Shown: positions 41,616 through 54,334, counted from the stretch's first letter. The stretch: DNA of 64,000 bases from a bacterium BMS3Bbin13 (GCA_002897735.1 BDTW01000061.1:1-64000), one strand, 5' to 3'. Numbers and translations are program-made. The notes: a model not told the origin generated them from the letters alone.

Positions 41616-42698
41616 ATGCTTTATGCCCTCGCCGAATATCTGACCCGTTTCTACAGCGGCTTCAACGTATTCCACTACCTGACCCTGCGCGCGATCCTGG
41701 GCGTGCTGACCGCGCTCACGATCTCGTTCGTGATCGGGCCCTATATCATCCGGCGCCTGAGTTTCCATCAGATCAGCCAGACCGTGCGCGCCGACGGCCC
41801 CCCGACCCACCTCGCCAAGGCCGGCACTCCGACCATGGGCGGCTTGCTGATCCTGGCGTCGATCGCCGTCAGCACGTTGCTGTGGGCGGATCTGCACAAT
41901 CGCTACGTGTGGCTGGTGCTGCTCGTGACGATGTTGTTCGGCGTCATCGGCTGGGTCGACGACTATCGCAAGCTGGTCCTGCGCGATTCGCGGGGGCTCT
42001 CGGCCCGCAACAAGTTCTTCTGGCAGTCGGTGGTCGGTCTGGGCACCGCCGCGTTCCTCTATTTCACGGCGGTAACGCCCGCGGAGACCGAGTTGGTGGT
42101 GCCGTTCTTCAAGCACGTCTACGTGCCCCTCGGCTGGCTGTACATCCCGGTCGTGTACCTGGTGATCGTGGGTTCGAGCAATGCGGTGAACCTGACCGAC
42201 GGCCTCGACGGCCTGGCGATCCTGCCCGCGGTCCTGGTCGCCGGGGCGCTGGGCATCTTTGCGTATGCGACCGGGCACGTGAAGTTCTCGGGCTACCTCG
42301 GCATTCCCTACATCGCCGGGGTCGGCGAACTGATCGTGGTGTGCGGCTCGCTCGTGGGCGCCGGCCTCGGCTTCCTGTGGTTCAACGCCTACCCGGCGCA
42401 GGTGTTCATGGGCGATATCGGCGCCCTCGCGATCGGTGCGGCGTTGGGCTTGTTGGCGGTGATCGTACGCGAGGAACTGGTGCTGCTGATCATGGGCGGG
42501 GTGTTCGTGATGGAGACCGTCTCGGTGATTTTGCAGGTGGTCTCCTACAAGCTCACCGGCCGGAGGATCTTCCGCATGGCCCCGTTGCACCACCACTTCG
42601 AGTTGAAGGGGTGGCCGGAGCCGCGCGTCATCGTGCGCTTCTGGATCGTCACGGTGATCCTGGTCCTGATCGGCTTGGCGACACTGAAGATCCGATGA
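41616..42698 (+). CDS. mraY: Phospho-MurNAc-pentapeptide transferase
   Basis: [55 protein letters not shown]. Confidence 0.98.
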   Translation: MLYALAEYLTRFYSGFNVFHYLTLRAILGVLTALTISFVIGPYIIRRLSFHQISQTVRADGPPTHLAKAGTPTMGGLLILASIAVSTLLWADLHNRYVWLVLLVTMLFGVIGWVDDYRKLVLRDSRGLSARNKFFWQSVVGLGTAAFLYFTAVTPAETELVVPFFKHVYVPLGWLYIPVVYLVIVGSSNAVNLTDGLDGLAILPAVLVAGALGIFAYATGHVKFSGYLGIPYIAGVGELIVVCGSLVGAGLGFLWFNAYPAQVFMGDIGALAIGAALGLLAVIVREELVLLIMGGVFVMETVSVILQVVSYKLTGRRIFRMAPLHHHFELKGWPEPRVIVRFWIVTVILVLIGLATLKIR

Positions 42699-42788
42699 CC
42701 GGGGAACGGACAGGGCCGGGCGGGGCGGCGGCGGATTCGGCGGCGGGGCCGCCCGTGCGCCGCGCATCGAACGGGATCGAGTAACGGT

Positions 42789-44150
42789 ATGGTGGCCGGT
42801 CGCGCGCATATGGCAACGCTCGAACAACCGCATCGGGTGCTCATCGTCGGTCTCGGCGCGACCGGGCTGTCGTGCGCGCGCTTTCTGTCGGCCCACGGAG
42901 TGGCGATCGCCGTGACCGACACGCGGTCCCATCCGCCGGGTCTGGAGGCGTTGCGCGAGACCCTTCCCGACGTGGCGGTGTTCCTGGACGGACTCGATGA
43001 GCAGGCGTTGCGCAGTGCCGACGAGGTGGTGTTGAGTCCGGGCGTCGCGCGGCGCACCCCGCAGATCGCGGCGGCGCTCGCCCGCGGTACGCCGGTGGTG
43101 GGCGACGTGGAGATCTTCGCGCGCTACGCACGCGCGCCGGTCGTCGCGGTGACCGGCTCCAACGGTAAGAGCACGGTCACCACGCTCATCGCCGGGATGG
43201 CGCGCGCCGCCGGGCGCGACGCGCGCGCGGGCGGCAACCTCGGCACGCCGGCGCTGGACCTGCTCGGCGACGGCGTGCCGGACCTCTACGTGCTGGAACT
43301 CTCCAGTTTCCAGCTCGAGTGCACCGAATCGCTCGTCCCCGAGGTCGCGGTGGTGTTGAATCTGAGCGCGGACCACATGGATCGCTACCGGGACCTCGAT
43401 GAGTACGCGGCCGCCAAGGCGCGTATCCTGCGCCGCGCGAAGGTGCAGGTGGTCAACGCCGACGACCCGGTGGTCGCGGCGATGGCCGATCCGGCGCGTC
43501 GCGTGATCCGGTTCACGTCGGCGGTGCCGCAGGCGGATGAATTCGGGCTGCGGGAATACGCCGGCGAGGACTGGCTCGCGCACGGCGCCGAGCCGCTGGT
43601 GCGTGCGGCCGCGCTACGCCTGCCCGGGCGTCACAACCGGGCCAACGCCCTCGCCGCCCTGGCGGCGGGTACGGCCCTGGGCCTGGCCCCGGAGGCGATG
43701 GGAGAGGTCCTGGGCCGGTTCTCCGGGTTGGCGCACCGTACGCAGTGGGTGGGCGAGCGCGACGGGGTGGTCTGGTACAACGATTCCAAGGGCACCAACG
43801 TGGGCGCCACCACGGCGGCGCTCGAGGGTTTCGATGCGCCGGTGGTGCTGATCGCCGGCGGCGACGGCAAGGGGGCGGACTTCTCCGCGCTGCGCGCGCC
43901 GGTTGCGGCCCGCGCCCGCGCGGTGGTGTTGTTCGGGCGCGATGCGCCGTTGATCGCGCGCGCGCTGGAAGGGACCGTGCCCCTGCATACGGCGGGCGAT
44001 CTCGATGAAGTGGTCCGCACCGCCGGTACGCTCGCCCGTCCCGGCGACGTGGTGCTGTTCTCGCCCGCGTGCGCGAGCTTCGACAGGTTCCGCAACTACG
44101 AGGAGCGCGGCGCGCGCTTCATGGAGGCGGTGCGCAGATGGCTGCAGTGA
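42789..44150 (+). CDS. murD: UDP-MurNAc-L-alanine--D-glutamate ligase
   Basis: VLIVGLGATGLSCARFL; VAVTGSNGKSTVTTLI; YNDSKGTNVGATTAAL; start may be ATG 42810. Confidence 0.96.
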   Translation: MVAGRAHMATLEQPHRVLIVGLGATGLSCARFLSAHGVAIAVTDTRSHPPGLEALRETLPDVAVFLDGLDEQALRSADEVVLSPGVARRTPQIAAALARGTPVVGDVEIFARYARAPVVAVTGSNGKSTVTTLIAGMARAAGRDARAGGNLGTPALDLLGDGVPDLYVLELSSFQLECTESLVPEVAVVLNLSADHMDRYRDLDEYAAAKARILRRAKVQVVNADDPVVAAMADPARRVIRFTSAVPQADEFGLREYAGEDWLAHGAEPLVRAAALRLPGRHNRANALAALAAGTALGLAPEAMGEVLGRFSGLAHRTQWVGERDGVVWYNDSKGTNVGATTAALEGFDAPVVLIAGGDGKGADFSALRAPVAARARAVVLFGRDAPLIARALEGTVPLHTAGDLDEVVRTAGTLARPGDVVLFSPACASFDRFRNYEERGARFMEAVRRWLQ

Positions 44151-45376
44151 ACGCCTTGGGGGTGACGGCACGGACCGCGGCGCCGGCGCGGCCGCAAGGG
44201 CGCGCGCCCGCATCGGCGGTGGACCTGGACCTCCCGCTGCTGATCGCGGTGATCGCCATTGCATCCCTGGGGCTGGTGATGGTGGCCTCGACCTCCCTGG
44301 GCCTCGCCGAGCGCCAGTTCGGCGACCCGTTCCATTTCGTGATCCGGCAGGGAATCTTCCTGGTGCTGGGCGCCGGCGCGCTGGGCATCGTGCTGCGCGT
44401 GCCGCTGGTGGTCTGGGAGCGGCTCGCACGCCCCCTGTTCTTCGTCACCCTGGCGCTGCTTGCGGCGGTGCTGGTGCCCGGCGTCGGCTGGCAGGTGAAC
44501 GGCAGCGTGCGCTGGATCCCGCTGGGGCCCCTGCACCTGCAGGTCTCGGAGCTGGCCAAGTTCGCCGCCGTGGTGTACCTCGCGGACTACGTGGTGCGGC
44601 ACGCAGAGGCGGTGCGTACCACCGCGCGCGGCTTCCTCACCCCCATGGCCCTGTTGTGTGTGGCCGGGTTGTTCCTGTTGCTGGAACCGGATTTCGGCTC
44701 TACCGGCGTGTTGATGGCCACGGCGCTCGGTCTGCTGTTTCTGGCCGGCGTGCGGTTGTGGCAGTTCGGCCTGCTGTTTCTGACGGTGTCGACCGGACTC
44801 GGGCTGCTGGCGGTCCTCAGCCCGTACCGTCTCGCACGGCTGACCTCATTCCTCAATCCCTGGGCGGATCCGTTCAGTTCCGGCTTCCAGCTCACCCAGG
44901 CGCTGATCGCGATCGGTCGCGGGGGATGGCTCGGCGTAGGGCTCGGCAACAGCATCCAGAAGCTGTTCTATCTGCCCGAGGCCCACACCGATTTCCTGTT
45001 CTCGATCCTCGCCGAAGAACTGGGCCTGCTCGGCGTGGTGGTGGTGGTGGTGCTGTTCGGCTTCGTGGTATGGCGGGCGTTTCGCATCGGTCGGCGGGCC
45101 GAACGCGCCGGGCAGGCGTTCGGCGCCTACCTCGCCTACGGCATCGGCCTGTGGGTCGGGTTGCAGGCGTATCTCAACATCGGGGTGAATCTGGGGGTGC
45201 TGCCGACCAAGGGCCTGACCCTGCCGCTGATGAGCTACGGCGGCAGCAGCCTGCTCATGAACTGCGTCGCGATCGGACTCCTGCTCCGGGTCGATCGCGA
45301 GACACGCCGGATCGGGGTCGGGGCGCGCCGCGTGGCCGCCGCCGTCGCCGCGCGTGGCCGGGGGGGGCGCCGATGA
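44138..45376 (+). CDS. ftsW: Lipid II glycosyltransferase FtsW (SEDS)
   Basis: QVNGSVRWIPLGPLHLQVSELAKFAAVVYLADY; EAHTDFLFSILAEELG; GLTLPLMSYGGSSLLMN. Confidence 0.96.
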   Translation: MAAVNALGVTARTAAPARPQGRAPASAVDLDLPLLIAVIAIASLGLVMVASTSLGLAERQFGDPFHFVIRQGIFLVLGAGALGIVLRVPLVVWERLARPLFFVTLALLAAVLVPGVGWQVNGSVRWIPLGPLHLQVSELAKFAAVVYLADYVVRHAEAVRTTARGFLTPMALLCVAGLFLLLEPDFGSTGVLMATALGLLFLAGVRLWQFGLLFLTVSTGLGLLAVLSPYRLARLTSFLNPWADPFSSGFQLTQALIAIGRGGWLGVGLGNSIQKLFYLPEAHTDFLFSILAEELGLLGVVVVVVLFGFVVWRAFRIGRRAERAGQAFGAYLAYGIGLWVGLQAYLNIGVNLGVLPTKGLTLPLMSYGGSSLLMNCVAIGLLLRVDRETRRIGVGARRVAAAVAARGRGGRR

Positions 45377-46461
45377 ACGCCGCACGCCCGGTGCTGATCA
45401 TGGCCGGCGGGACCGGCGGGCACGTCTTCCCGGCACTGGCGGTGGCGGAGGTGTTGCGCGCCGACGGGATCCCGGTGCTGTGGATGGGGACCCGCCGCGG
45501 GCTGGAGGCCCGGGTGGTGCCGAAGGCGGGAATCCCGATGATCCGGATCCGCGTCGGCGGGCTGCGCGGCAAGCGCGTGACGGTGCGGCTGGCGGCGCCG
45601 TTCATGCTGGGACTGGCGCTGTTTCAGGCCCTGCTCGTCATGGTGCGCCGCCGGCCCTGCGCGGTGCTCGGGATGGGCGGCTACAGTGCGGGACCGGGCG
45701 GCGTGGCCGCGTGGTTGCTGCGGCGCCCGCTGTTGATCCACGAACAGAACGCCGTGCCCGGGTTGACCAACCGCTGGCTGGCGCGGCTCGCCGGCCGGGT
45801 CATGGAGTCGTTCCCGGGCACCTTCCCGGCGCGCGTGGGCGCGGTGGCCACCGGCAACCCGGTGCGCGCGGCGATCGTCGCGCTGCCGCCGCCCGAGGAG
45901 CGGTTCGCCGGGCGCGCCGGTCCGCTGCGGCTCCTGGTGTTGGGCGGGAGCCTGGGCGCACGGGCCTTCAACGAGGTCGTGCCCCGCGCACTCGGGCGGC
46001 TGTCGCCTCGGCGCCGCCCGCACGTGTGGCATCAGGCCGGGCGGCGCACCTTCGATGCGGCACGCGCCCGCTATGAAGAGGCGCGGATCGCAGACGCACG
46101 GGTGGATCCGTTCATCGACGACATGGCCCGGGCCTACGGTTGGGCGGATCTGGTGCTGTGCCGCGCGGGCGCGATGACGGTCTCGGAACTGGCGGTGGCG
46201 GGGGTGGCGGCGATCCTGGTCCCGTATCCCCACGCGGTGGACGATCATCAGACGCGCAATGCGCAGTATCTGGTGGAACGGAGGGCGGCCCTGCTGATCG
46301 CGCCGGCGGACTTCGGCGAGGCGCGGCTGCTCGATTGTCTCGATGCGCTGCACGGCGAGCGCGCGCACCTGCTGGAGATGGCGCGCGCGGCGCGCGCCGC
46401 GGGTCGCCCGCGCGCGGCGCGCGTGGTCGCGGACCTGTGTCGCCGGGCGGCGGGGCTGTGA
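45373..46461 (+). CDS. murG: Lipid II synthesis N-acetylglucosaminyltransferase MurG
   Basis: [72 protein letters not shown]. Confidence 0.97.
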   Translation: MNAARPVLIMAGGTGGHVFPALAVAEVLRADGIPVLWMGTRRGLEARVVPKAGIPMIRIRVGGLRGKRVTVRLAAPFMLGLALFQALLVMVRRRPCAVLGMGGYSAGPGGVAAWLLRRPLLIHEQNAVPGLTNRWLARLAGRVMESFPGTFPARVGAVATGNPVRAAIVALPPPEERFAGRAGPLRLLVLGGSLGARAFNEVVPRALGRLSPRRRPHVWHQAGRRTFDAARARYEEARIADARVDPFIDDMARAYGWADLVLCRAGAMTVSELAVAGVAAILVPYPHAVDDHQTRNAQYLVERRAALLIAPADFGEARLLDCLDALHGERAHLLEMARAARAAGRPRAARVVADLCRRAAGL

Positions 46462-46492
46462 GCGGCGTGCGGAGCGGGGCGGATCACGGATC

Positions 46493-47965
46493 ATGACGAG
46501 CGACGGACGACGGGTGTCACGGATGGGTATCGAGAGCGAAACCGGCATGGGCCGTATCCGCCGCATCCACCTGGTGGGGATCGGCGGCGCCGGTATGGGC
46601 GGGATCGCCGAGGTGCTCATCAACCTCGGCTATCGGGTCACCGGTTCCGATCTGCGGGAGAACGCGGTCACGCAGCGCCTGCGCGCGCTCGGCGCCGGCG
46701 TGGTCATCGGCCACGATGCGGCGCACATCGAGGATTGCGATGTGGTGGTGGTGTCCACCGCGGTCGGGCCGCAGAACCCGGAGGTCGCGGCCGCGCGGGC
46801 GCGCCGCGTCCCGGTGGTCCCGCGCGCCGAGATGCTCGCCGAGCTGATGCGTTTCCGTTACGGGATCGCGGTCGCCGGGACCCACGGCAAGACCACCACG
46901 ACCAGCCTGATCGCGACCCTGCTGGCCGAGGCGGGGTGCGACCCGACCTTCGTCATCGGCGGGCGCCTGAACAGCGCCGGCAGCAACGCGCGCCTCGGCG
47001 GCGGGCGCTACTTGGTCGCGGAGGCCGACGAGAGCGACGCCTCGTTCCTGTATCTGCAGCCGATGATGGCCGTGGTCACCAACATCGACGCCGATCACCT
47101 GGGTGCCTACGGGGGCGATTTCCGGGCGTTGCGTCGCAGCTTCCTGGAATTTCTGCATCACCTGCCGTTCTACGGCCTTGCGGTGCTGTGCCTCGACGAC
47201 CCGGTGGTGCGCGATCTGCTGCCGGAGATCGGGCGTCCGGTCTTGACCTACGGGTTCGGCGAGGAGGCCCGCGTGCGCGCCGTGGACCTCCGGCAGGAGG
47301 GCGCACGGACCCATTTCGCGGTGCGTCGCGACGGGATGCGCGAGGGGCTCGAGGTGACGCTGAACCTCCCGGGCCGGCACAACGTGCAGAACGCCCTCGC
47401 CGCCGTCGCCGTCGCCCACGAACTGGGCGTCGGCGACGGGCCCCTGCTGCGCGGGCTTCAGGGGTTCCAGGGGATCGACCGGCGTTTCCAGGTCTATGGG
47501 GAACTCGACGGCCCGCGCGGTCGGGTGTTGTTCATCGACGACTACGGCCATCACCCCCGGGAGATCGCCGCCACCGTGCGCGCGATCCGGGACGGCTGGC
47601 CGGAGCGCCGCCTGGTGGTCGCCTTTCAGCCGCACCGCTACACCCGGACCCGCGACCTGTTCGAGGATTTCACCCGGGTGCTCTCCGAGGTCGACGTGCT
47701 GCTGCTCGGCGAGGTCTACGCAGCGGGCGAGGCACCGATCGCCGGCGCCGACGGGCGCACCCTGTGCCGCGCGATCCGGGCGCGCGGCCGGGTCGACCCG
47801 GTATTCGTGGAGCCGCTGGAAGAGCTGCCCGCGGTCCTGGAGGGGGTGCTGGAGGACGGCGACGTGCTGCTCACCCTCGGGGCCGGCGACATCGGCGCAC
47901 TGGCGGCGAGCCTGCCGGCGCGCATCGGGCGCGGCGGCGCCATGGGCCTGGGGGGCGGGACATGA
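46493..47965 (+). CDS. murC: UDP-N-acetylmuramate--L-alanine ligase
   Basis: [64 protein letters not shown]; true start may be 46547. Confidence 0.96.
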   Translation: MTSDGRRVSRMGIESETGMGRIRRIHLVGIGGAGMGGIAEVLINLGYRVTGSDLRENAVTQRLRALGAGVVIGHDAAHIEDCDVVVVSTAVGPQNPEVAAARARRVPVVPRAEMLAELMRFRYGIAVAGTHGKTTTTSLIATLLAEAGCDPTFVIGGRLNSAGSNARLGGGRYLVAEADESDASFLYLQPMMAVVTNIDADHLGAYGGDFRALRRSFLEFLHHLPFYGLAVLCLDDPVVRDLLPEIGRPVLTYGFGEEARVRAVDLRQEGARTHFAVRRDGMREGLEVTLNLPGRHNVQNALAAVAVAHELGVGDGPLLRGLQGFQGIDRRFQVYGELDGPRGRVLFIDDYGHHPREIAATVRAIRDGWPERRLVVAFQPHRYTRTRDLFEDFTRVLSEVDVLLLGEVYAAGEAPIAGADGRTLCRAIRARGRVDPVFVEPLEELPAVLEGVLEDGDVLLTLGAGDIGALAASLPARIGRGGAMGLGGGT

Positions 47966-48894
47966 TGCCGGCGCCGGCGAGCCCCGGTCTGCGCGGCACG
48001 CTGCGTCGCGACGAGCCCATGGCGCGGCATACCTCGTGGCGCACCGGCGGCGCGGCGCGGTGTTTCTACGAACCGGCCGACATCGCCGATCTCTCGGCCT
48101 TCCTGCGCCGGCTCCCGCCCGACGAACCGGTATTCTGGATCGGACTCGGCAGCAACCTGCTGGTGCGCGACGGCGGGCTCCCCGGTACGGTGATCGCCAC
48201 CGCTGCGAGGCTCAAGCGCCTCGATCGCGACGGGCCCGAACTGGTGCGCGCCGAGGCGGGCGTGCCCTGCGCCGTGTTTGCGCGTTTCTGCGTGCGCCAC
48301 GGGTTGCTCGGGGCCGAGTTCCTGGCGGGGATCCCCGGCACCATGGGCGGGGCGCTGGCGATGAACGCGGGGGCCTTCGGCGGCGAGACCTGGGAGCGGG
48401 TCGAGGCGGTGGAGACCGTGGACCGTCACGGCGAGGTGCGGGTGCGCGGCCCGCGGGATTTTCGGGTCGGCTACCGGAGTGTGGCGGGACCGCCGGGGGA
48501 GTGGTTCCTGGCCGCGCACCTGCGGCTCGCGCCCGGCGAGGCGCGTGCGGGTGCCGCCCGGATCAGACACCTGCTGGCCCGTCGCGGGGCCGCCCAACCC
48601 ACCGGGCAGGCGAGCTGCGGATCGGTGTTCCGCAATCCCCCGGGCGATCACGCGGCGCGGCTCATCGAGGCCGCCGGACTCAAGGGGGCCTGCGTCGGCG
48701 GCGCCTGTGTCTCGGCCAAGCACGCCAACTTCATCGTCAACTCCGGAAACGCCGGCGCCGCCGATATCGAGGCCCTGATCCGCCACGTGGCGGACACCGT
48801 GGCGCGTACCCAGGGCGTGTCCCTCGAGTTGGAAGTCCGGGTGCTCGGCGACCGGGCGCCGGTCCCGAGGCCGGCGGCGGAGGCGCGTCGATGA
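47962..48894 (+). CDS. murB: UDP-N-acetylenolpyruvoylglucosamine reductase
   Basis: [87 protein letters not shown]. Confidence 0.96.
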   Translation: MMPAPASPGLRGTLRRDEPMARHTSWRTGGAARCFYEPADIADLSAFLRRLPPDEPVFWIGLGSNLLVRDGGLPGTVIATAARLKRLDRDGPELVRAEAGVPCAVFARFCVRHGLLGAEFLAGIPGTMGGALAMNAGAFGGETWERVEAVETVDRHGEVRVRGPRDFRVGYRSVAGPPGEWFLAAHLRLAPGEARAGAARIRHLLARRGAAQPTGQASCGSVFRNPPGDHAARLIEAAGLKGACVGGACVSAKHANFIVNSGNAGAADIEALIRHVADTVARTQGVSLELEVRVLGDRAPVPRPAAEARR

Positions 48895-49871
48895 ACGTCG
48901 GGGTCTCCGATCGGTCCCGGCCGGCGGCCGACTGCGGCAAGGTCGCGGTGCTGATGGGCGGGCGCTCGGCCGAGCGGGAGATCTCGTTGTGCACCGGGGC
49001 CGCGGTGCTGGCCGCCCTGCAGCGCCGCGGCGTGGACGCGCACGCCGTCGATCCGGCGGAATACACCGTCGCGCGGTTGCCGGAGGACGGGTTCCGGCGC
49101 GCGTTCATCGCCCTGCACGGGCGCGGCGGCGAGGACGGGGTGATCCAGGGGGCGCTGGAGACCCTGGGACTGGCCTACACCGGGAGCGGTGTGCTGGGTT
49201 CGGCCCTGGCCCTGGACAAACTGCGCGGCAAGCAGGTCTGGATCGGCGCAGGCATTCCGACGCCGGCCTTCGAGGTGCTCGGCGCGGAGTCCGATTTCGC
49301 GGCGATCGCGCATCGCCTGGGACTGCCGCTCATCGTGAAGCCGGCCCTGGAAGGTTCGAGCCTCGGCATGACGAAGGTGGAGCGCGCCGGGGACCTGGAG
49401 GCGGCCTATGCGGAGGCCGCGCGCTTCGACCGTTGCGTACTGGCCGAGCGCTGGATCCGCGGGTCCGAATACACCGCGGCGATCCTCGGTGAGCGCGTGC
49501 TGCCCCTGATCCGCGTGGAGACCCCGCGCGCCTTCTACGATTACGAGGCCAAGTACCGGGCCGACTCCACCCGGTATCACTGCCCGTGCGGCCTGACGGG
49601 CGGGCGGGAGGAGGCGTTCGCGCGCCGGGCGTGGGAGGCCTTCCAGGCCCTGGGGGCCTCCGGTTGGGGCCGTGTGGATTTTCTGATCGACGAGGAAGGG
49701 GCGCCGACGTTCATCGAGGTGAACACGGTCCCGGGCATGACCGATCACAGCCTGGTGCCGATGGCGGCACGCGCCGCCGGTATCGACTTCGATGAACTGG
49801 TGCTCGGTGTGCTCGCCACCAGTTTCGCCGATGCGGGCGCCGTGGCGGGGAGAATCCCATGGCCGGCGTGA
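48891..49871 (+). CDS. ddl: D-alanine--D-alanine ligase
   Basis: [66 protein letters not shown]. Confidence 0.97.
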   Translation: MNVGVSDRSRPAADCGKVAVLMGGRSAEREISLCTGAAVLAALQRRGVDAHAVDPAEYTVARLPEDGFRRAFIALHGRGGEDGVIQGALETLGLAYTGSGVLGSALALDKLRGKQVWIGAGIPTPAFEVLGAESDFAAIAHRLGLPLIVKPALEGSSLGMTKVERAGDLEAAYAEAARFDRCVLAERWIRGSEYTAAILGERVLPLIRVETPRAFYDYEAKYRADSTRYHCPCGLTGGREEAFARRAWEAFQALGASGWGRVDFLIDEEGAPTFIEVNTVPGMTDHSLVPMAARAAGIDFDELVLGVLATSFADAGAVAGRIPWPA

Positions 49872-50656
49872 TCACGATCCCCCTGGGCGGTGCGCGGCGG
49901 CGCCGGGCCGCGGGGGCGTCCGCCACCGCGCGGCGCGGACTGCGGGTGGGCGTGGTGTGCGCGGTGCTGGCGCTGGCGGCCTGGGCGGGCCTGCGCGGCT
50001 GGGACGGGCTGCGCGACCCGCGCCTGTTCCCGGTGCGCCGGGTGCAGATCGCCGGCACCTTCCACCACCTGAGCCCCTCGCGGCTCAAGGCGGTGTTGGG
50101 CGGCGTGATCTCCGGGAGTTTCTTCACCGTGAATATCCAGGCCGTGCGTGCGGCGGCGGATGCCCTGCCGTGGGTGCGGAGCGCCACCGTGCGGCGCGTG
50201 TGGCCGGCGACGCTGGTGGTGCACGTGCTCGAGCGCGTCCCGTTCGCCCGCTGGGGGACCGACGCCCTGATGAGCGCCGGCGGCACCGTGTTCCATCCCC
50301 GGGAGATCGGCGACCTGCCGGGGCTGCCCGAGTTGCATGGTCCCGCGGGGACCGGGGTCCTCGTGCTGCGCCGCTATCGCGAGTACGCCCCGCTGCTCGC
50401 CGCGCTCGGCCTCAGGCTGAGGCGGCTGAACCTGGATGCGCGGCGCTCCTGGCGGATGGAACTCGCCGGAGGTCTGCGCATCCGGCTCGGGCGGGGGCAT
50501 CCCACGCGGCGGCTGAAGCGCTTTCTGAGTGTCTATCCGGTGGCGTTCGCCGGACGTGTCCATGATATCCAAACGGTGGATCTGCGCTACACGAACGGCT
50601 TCGCGGTGCGCTGGAAGCCGTCCGCGGTGGCGTTCGCCGGGGCCGGGAGGGGCTGA
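49859..50656 (+). CDS. ftsQ: Cell division protein FtsQ
   Basis: POTRA-like [76 protein letters not shown]. Confidence 0.95.
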   Translation: MAGVITIPLGGARRRRAAGASATARRGLRVGVVCAVLALAAWAGLRGWDGLRDPRLFPVRRVQIAGTFHHLSPSRLKAVLGGVISGSFFTVNIQAVRAAADALPWVRSATVRRVWPATLVVHVLERVPFARWGTDALMSAGGTVFHPREIGDLPGLPELHGPAGTGVLVLRRYREYAPLLAALGLRLRRLNLDARRSWRMELAGGLRIRLGRGHPTRRLKRFLSVYPVAFAGRVHDIQTVDLRYTNGFAVRWKPSAVAFAGAGRG

Positions 50657-50662
50657 CGAAGC

Positions 50663-51898
50663 ATGGTCAAAAAACCTGAGAAGAACCTGATTGTCGGTCT
50701 CGATATCGGCACCTCCAAGGTGGTCGCCATCGTCGGCGAGATCCCACCGGACGGGAGCATCGAGATCATCGGCATCGGGTCCAATCCCTCACGCGGCCTG
50801 AAGAAGGGCGTGGTGGTCAACATCGAGTCGACGGTCCACTCCATCCAGCGGGCGGTGGAGGAGGCCGAGTTGATGGCCGGCTGCCAGATCCACTCGGTGT
50901 ACGCGGGGATCGCGGGCAGCCACATCCGCAGCCTGAACTCGCACGGCATCGTGGCGATCCGCGACAGGGAGGTCGGCACGAGCGATATGGAACGCGTGAT
51001 CGACGCGGCGCGCGCCGTGGCGATCCCGGCCGATCAGCGCATTCTGCACATCTTGCCCCAGGAGTTCATCATCGACGGGCAGGAGGGAATCCACGATCCG
51101 GTCGGGATGTCGGGCGTGCGCCTGGAGGCCAAGGTCCACATGGTCACCGGCGCGGTCAGCGCGGCGCAGAACATCATCAAGTGCGTGCGCCGTTGCGGGC
51201 TGGAGGTCGACGACGTGATCCTCGAGCAACTGGCCTCCAGTCAGGCGGTGCTCACCGAGGACGAGAAGGAACTCGGGGTGTGCCTGGTGGACATCGGCGG
51301 CGGTACGACCGACATCGCGGTGTTCACCGAGGGCTCGATCCGCCACACCGCCGTGATCCCGATCGCGGGCGATCAGGTGACCAACGATATCGCGGTGGCG
51401 CTGCGTACCCCCACGCAGCACGCCGAGGACATCAAGATCAAATACGCCTGCGCGCTGACCCAGTTGGCGGGCGCCGACGAGACCATCGAGGTCCCCAGCG
51501 TCGGCGAGCGCCCGGCTCGCCGGCTCGCGCGTCAGACGCTCGCCGAGGTCGTGGAACCGCGCTACGAGGAGTTGTTCACGCTCATCCAGGCGGAACTGCG
51601 TCGCAGCGGTTTCGAGGAACTGATCGCGGCGGGGTACGTGCTCACCGGCGGCAGTTCGCGGATGGAGGGCGCGGTGGAACTGGCCGAGGAGGTCTTCCAC
51701 ATGCCGGTGCGCCTCGGTACGCCGCAGTACGTGGCCGGGCTGGTCGACGTGGTACGCAACCCGATCTATGCGACCGGCGTCGGGTTGCTGCTGTTCGGTC
51801 GGCAGAATCGCGGCTCGCGGGGCGGGGCGCCGGGCGTCGGGCGCGGCCTGCACGGGGTTTGGGAACGCATGAAGAGCTGGTTTCAGGGGAATTTCTGA
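50663..51898 (+). CDS. ftsA: Cell division protein FtsA
   Basis: LIVGLDIGTSKVVAIVGEI; GVCLVDIGGGTTDIAVFTEGSIRHTAVIPIAGDQVTNDIA. Confidence 0.98.
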   Translation: MVKKPEKNLIVGLDIGTSKVVAIVGEIPPDGSIEIIGIGSNPSRGLKKGVVVNIESTVHSIQRAVEEAELMAGCQIHSVYAGIAGSHIRSLNSHGIVAIRDREVGTSDMERVIDAARAVAIPADQRILHILPQEFIIDGQEGIHDPVGMSGVRLEAKVHMVTGAVSAAQNIIKCVRRCGLEVDDVILEQLASSQAVLTEDEKELGVCLVDIGGGTTDIAVFTEGSIRHTAVIPIAGDQVTNDIAVALRTPTQHAEDIKIKYACALTQLAGADETIEVPSVGERPARRLARQTLAEVVEPRYEELFTLIQAELRRSGFEELIAAGYVLTGGSSRMEGAVELAEEVFHMPVRLGTPQYVAGLVDVVRNPIYATGVGLLLFGRQNRGSRGGAPGVGRGLHGVWERMKSWFQGNF

Positions 51899-52017
51899 GA
51901 CGGGAGCGGACCGGACGGAGATTCCGGTGCGCGATAGGGATCTACAACGGAAGTGGTGTGCGAACGGGACGAGGTTCCGCCGCGGGCGGACTTCGGGACC
52001 ACTAGAGGAGATCGGAC

Positions 52018-53184
52018 ATGTTTGAACTGATGGATGCATACAGCCAGAACGCGGTCATCAAAGTCATGGGTATCGGCGGCGGCGGCGGAAACGCCGTTCA
52101 GCACATGCTCACGCAGAGCATCGAGGGAGTGGACTTCATCTGTGCCAACACGGACGCGCAGGCACTCAAGAACACCAAGGCCCGCACGGTCCTGCAATTG
52201 GGCAGCAACATCACCAAGGGGCTGGGGGCGGGCGCCAACCCCGAGGTGGGCCGTCACGCGGCGATGGAGGACCGCGACCGGATCACCGAGGTCATCGAGG
52301 GGGCCGACATGCTCTTCATCACCGCGGGCATGGGCGGCGGCACCGGCACCGGCGCCGCGCCGATCGTCGCACAGGTGGCCAAGGAACTCGGAATCCTCAC
52401 GGTGGCGGTGGTGACCAAGCCGTTCCCCTTCGAGGGCGGGAAGCGGATGCAGGTCGCCGCCAGCGGCATCAAGGAGCTGTCCCAGTACGTGGATTCGCTG
52501 ATCACCATTCCCAACGAGAAATTGCTGAGCGTGCTCGGCAAGAACATCAGTCTCCTGGACGCCTTCAAGGTCGCGAACGACGTGCTCCTCGGTGCGGTGC
52601 AGGGCATCGCCGAACTCATTACGCGCCCGGGGCTGATCAACGTGGACTTCGCCGACGTGCGCACCGTGATGTCCGAGATGGGCATGGCCATGATGGGCAC
52701 CGGGCGCGCGAGCGGCAAGGAGCGCGCCCGCGACGCGGCGGAGGCGGCGATCGCCAGTCCGCTGCTGGAGGACGTGAACCTCGCCGGCGCACGCGGGATC
52801 CTGATCAATCTCACCGCCGGTCCCGACATGGCCATCGGCGAGTTCGAGGAGGTGGGCAACACCGTCAAGGAGTTCGCCTCGGAGAACGCCACGGTCGTGG
52901 TGGGGACGGTGATCGACCCGGAGATGAGCGACGAACTGAGGGTGACCGTGGTCGCCACCGGACTGGGTGTCCGCGAGCGCACCGCCGCATCGCCCGCGGA
53001 ATCCGCGGTGGAACCGCCGGTCAAGCTGGTGCAGCGCAACAAGAACGGTGAGATCGACTACGGTCGGCTCGATCGTCCCACGGTGATGCGCAAGCAGGCC
53101 GTGCACGGGGGCCAGGCACTGCCCAGTGAATCGGACCTGGACTACCTGGACATCCCCGCGTTCCTGCGTCGCCAGGCCGACTGA
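52018..53184 (+). CDS. ftsZ: Cell division protein FtsZ
   Basis: [38 protein letters not shown]-terminal peptide [14 protein letters not shown]. Confidence 0.99.
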   Translation: MFELMDAYSQNAVIKVMGIGGGGGNAVQHMLTQSIEGVDFICANTDAQALKNTKARTVLQLGSNITKGLGAGANPEVGRHAAMEDRDRITEVIEGADMLFITAGMGGGTGTGAAPIVAQVAKELGILTVAVVTKPFPFEGGKRMQVAASGIKELSQYVDSLITIPNEKLLSVLGKNISLLDAFKVANDVLLGAVQGIAELITRPGLINVDFADVRTVMSEMGMAMMGTGRASGKERARDAAEAAIASPLLEDVNLAGARGILINLTAGPDMAIGEFEEVGNTVKEFASENATVVVGTVIDPEMSDELRVTVVATGLGVRERTAASPAESAVEPPVKLVQRNKNGEIDYGRLDRPTVMRKQAVHGGQALPSESDLDYLDIPAFLRRQAD

Positions 53185-53302
53185 AGGCCTGCGGCCGCCG
53201 CGGTGTCCGCCCCGGTCCGCCTGAGCAGGTTTCCTGCTCGGTTGTGCGGGCCGGAGGCCGCCGGAGGGTCGGATGGGAATTCGGCGATGGGAATCCGGTG
53301 CC

Positions 53303-53316
53303 GTGAACCGGTTCAC
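53303..53316. promoter_or_regulatory. Perfect 14-bp palindrome upstream of lpxC
   Basis: GTGAACC|GGTTCAC, 76 bp before the lpxC ATG. Confidence 0.45.
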
Positions 53317-53391
53317 TTTATGGGCTACGGGGGCTGTGCTAGCATCCGAACGCTTTTACACCGTACCGAGCACCGGGGATTTCCACCGCAC

Positions 53392-54303
53392 ATGATCCGA
53401 CAGCGCACGTTGAAGAATCCGATCCGGGCCACCGGTGTGGGGTTGCACACCGGTGAGAAGATCTACCTCACGTTGCGGCCCGCGCCGCTCGACACGGGGA
53501 TCGTCTTCCAGCGGGTGGATCTCCCGGAGCCGGTGGCGATCCGGGCACGACCCGAGAACGTCGGCGAGACCCGATTGTCCACCACGCTGGTGCGGGGCGA
53601 TGTGCGCATCTGTACCGTCGAGCACCTGCTCTCGGCGTTCGCCGGCCTGGGGATCGACAACGCCGTGGTGGACGTCAGTGCCGCGGAGGTTCCGATCATG
53701 GACGGCAGCGCCGGTCCGTTCGTGTTCCTGATCCAGTCGGCCGGGATCGAGGAGCAGGACGCACCCAAGCGGTTCGTGAGGATTCGCCGCCGCATCGAGG
53801 TCGAGGACGGCGACAAATGGGCGCGATTCGAGCCCTTCGACGGCTTCAAGGTCTCCTTCGATATCGAATTCGACCATCCGGTGTTCAAGGACCACACCCA
53901 ACGGGCGGTGATGGACTTCTCCACCACCTCGTTCGTGAAGGAAGTGAGCCGTGCGCGCACCTTCGGGTTCCTGCGCGACCTCGAACTGCTTCGCGAGCGG
54001 CGCCTGGTCCTCGGCGGGCGTCTGGACAACGCGGTGGTGGTGGACGACTACCGGATCCTGAACGAGGACGGCCTGCGCTACGAGGACGAGTTCGTCAAGC
54101 ACAAGATCCTCGACGCCATCGGTGACCTCTACCTCCTCGGCGCCAGCCTGATCGGTGCCTTCAGCGCCCACAAGTCCGGGCACGCCCTCAACAACCGATT
54201 GCTGACCGCGCTGCTGGCGGACCGCGAGGCTTGGGAGATCGTCACCTTCGAGGGCACCGAGCGCGCCCCGATTTCGTTCACTCAGCCCGTGGAAGTGGCC
54301 TAG
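53392..54303 (+). CDS. lpxC: UDP-3-O-acyl-N-acetylglucosamine deacetylase
   Basis: [60 protein letters not shown]. Confidence 0.98.
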   Translation: MIRQRTLKNPIRATGVGLHTGEKIYLTLRPAPLDTGIVFQRVDLPEPVAIRARPENVGETRLSTTLVRGDVRICTVEHLLSAFAGLGIDNAVVDVSAAEVPIMDGSAGPFVFLIQSAGIEEQDAPKRFVRIRRRIEVEDGDKWARFEPFDGFKVSFDIEFDHPVFKDHTQRAVMDFSTTSFVKEVSRARTFGFLRDLELLRERRLVLGGRLDNAVVVDDYRILNEDGLRYEDEFVKHKILDAIGDLYLLGASLIGAFSAHKSGHALNNRLLTALLADREAWEIVTFEGTERAPISFTQPVEVA

Positions 54304-54334
54304 CAGCCGGTCGGACTTAGGGGCGTCCCCTCTT

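Noticed and set aside
41337-43583. 748-aa minus-strand ORF
   Set aside because: Shadow of mraY/murD; no recognisable domains.
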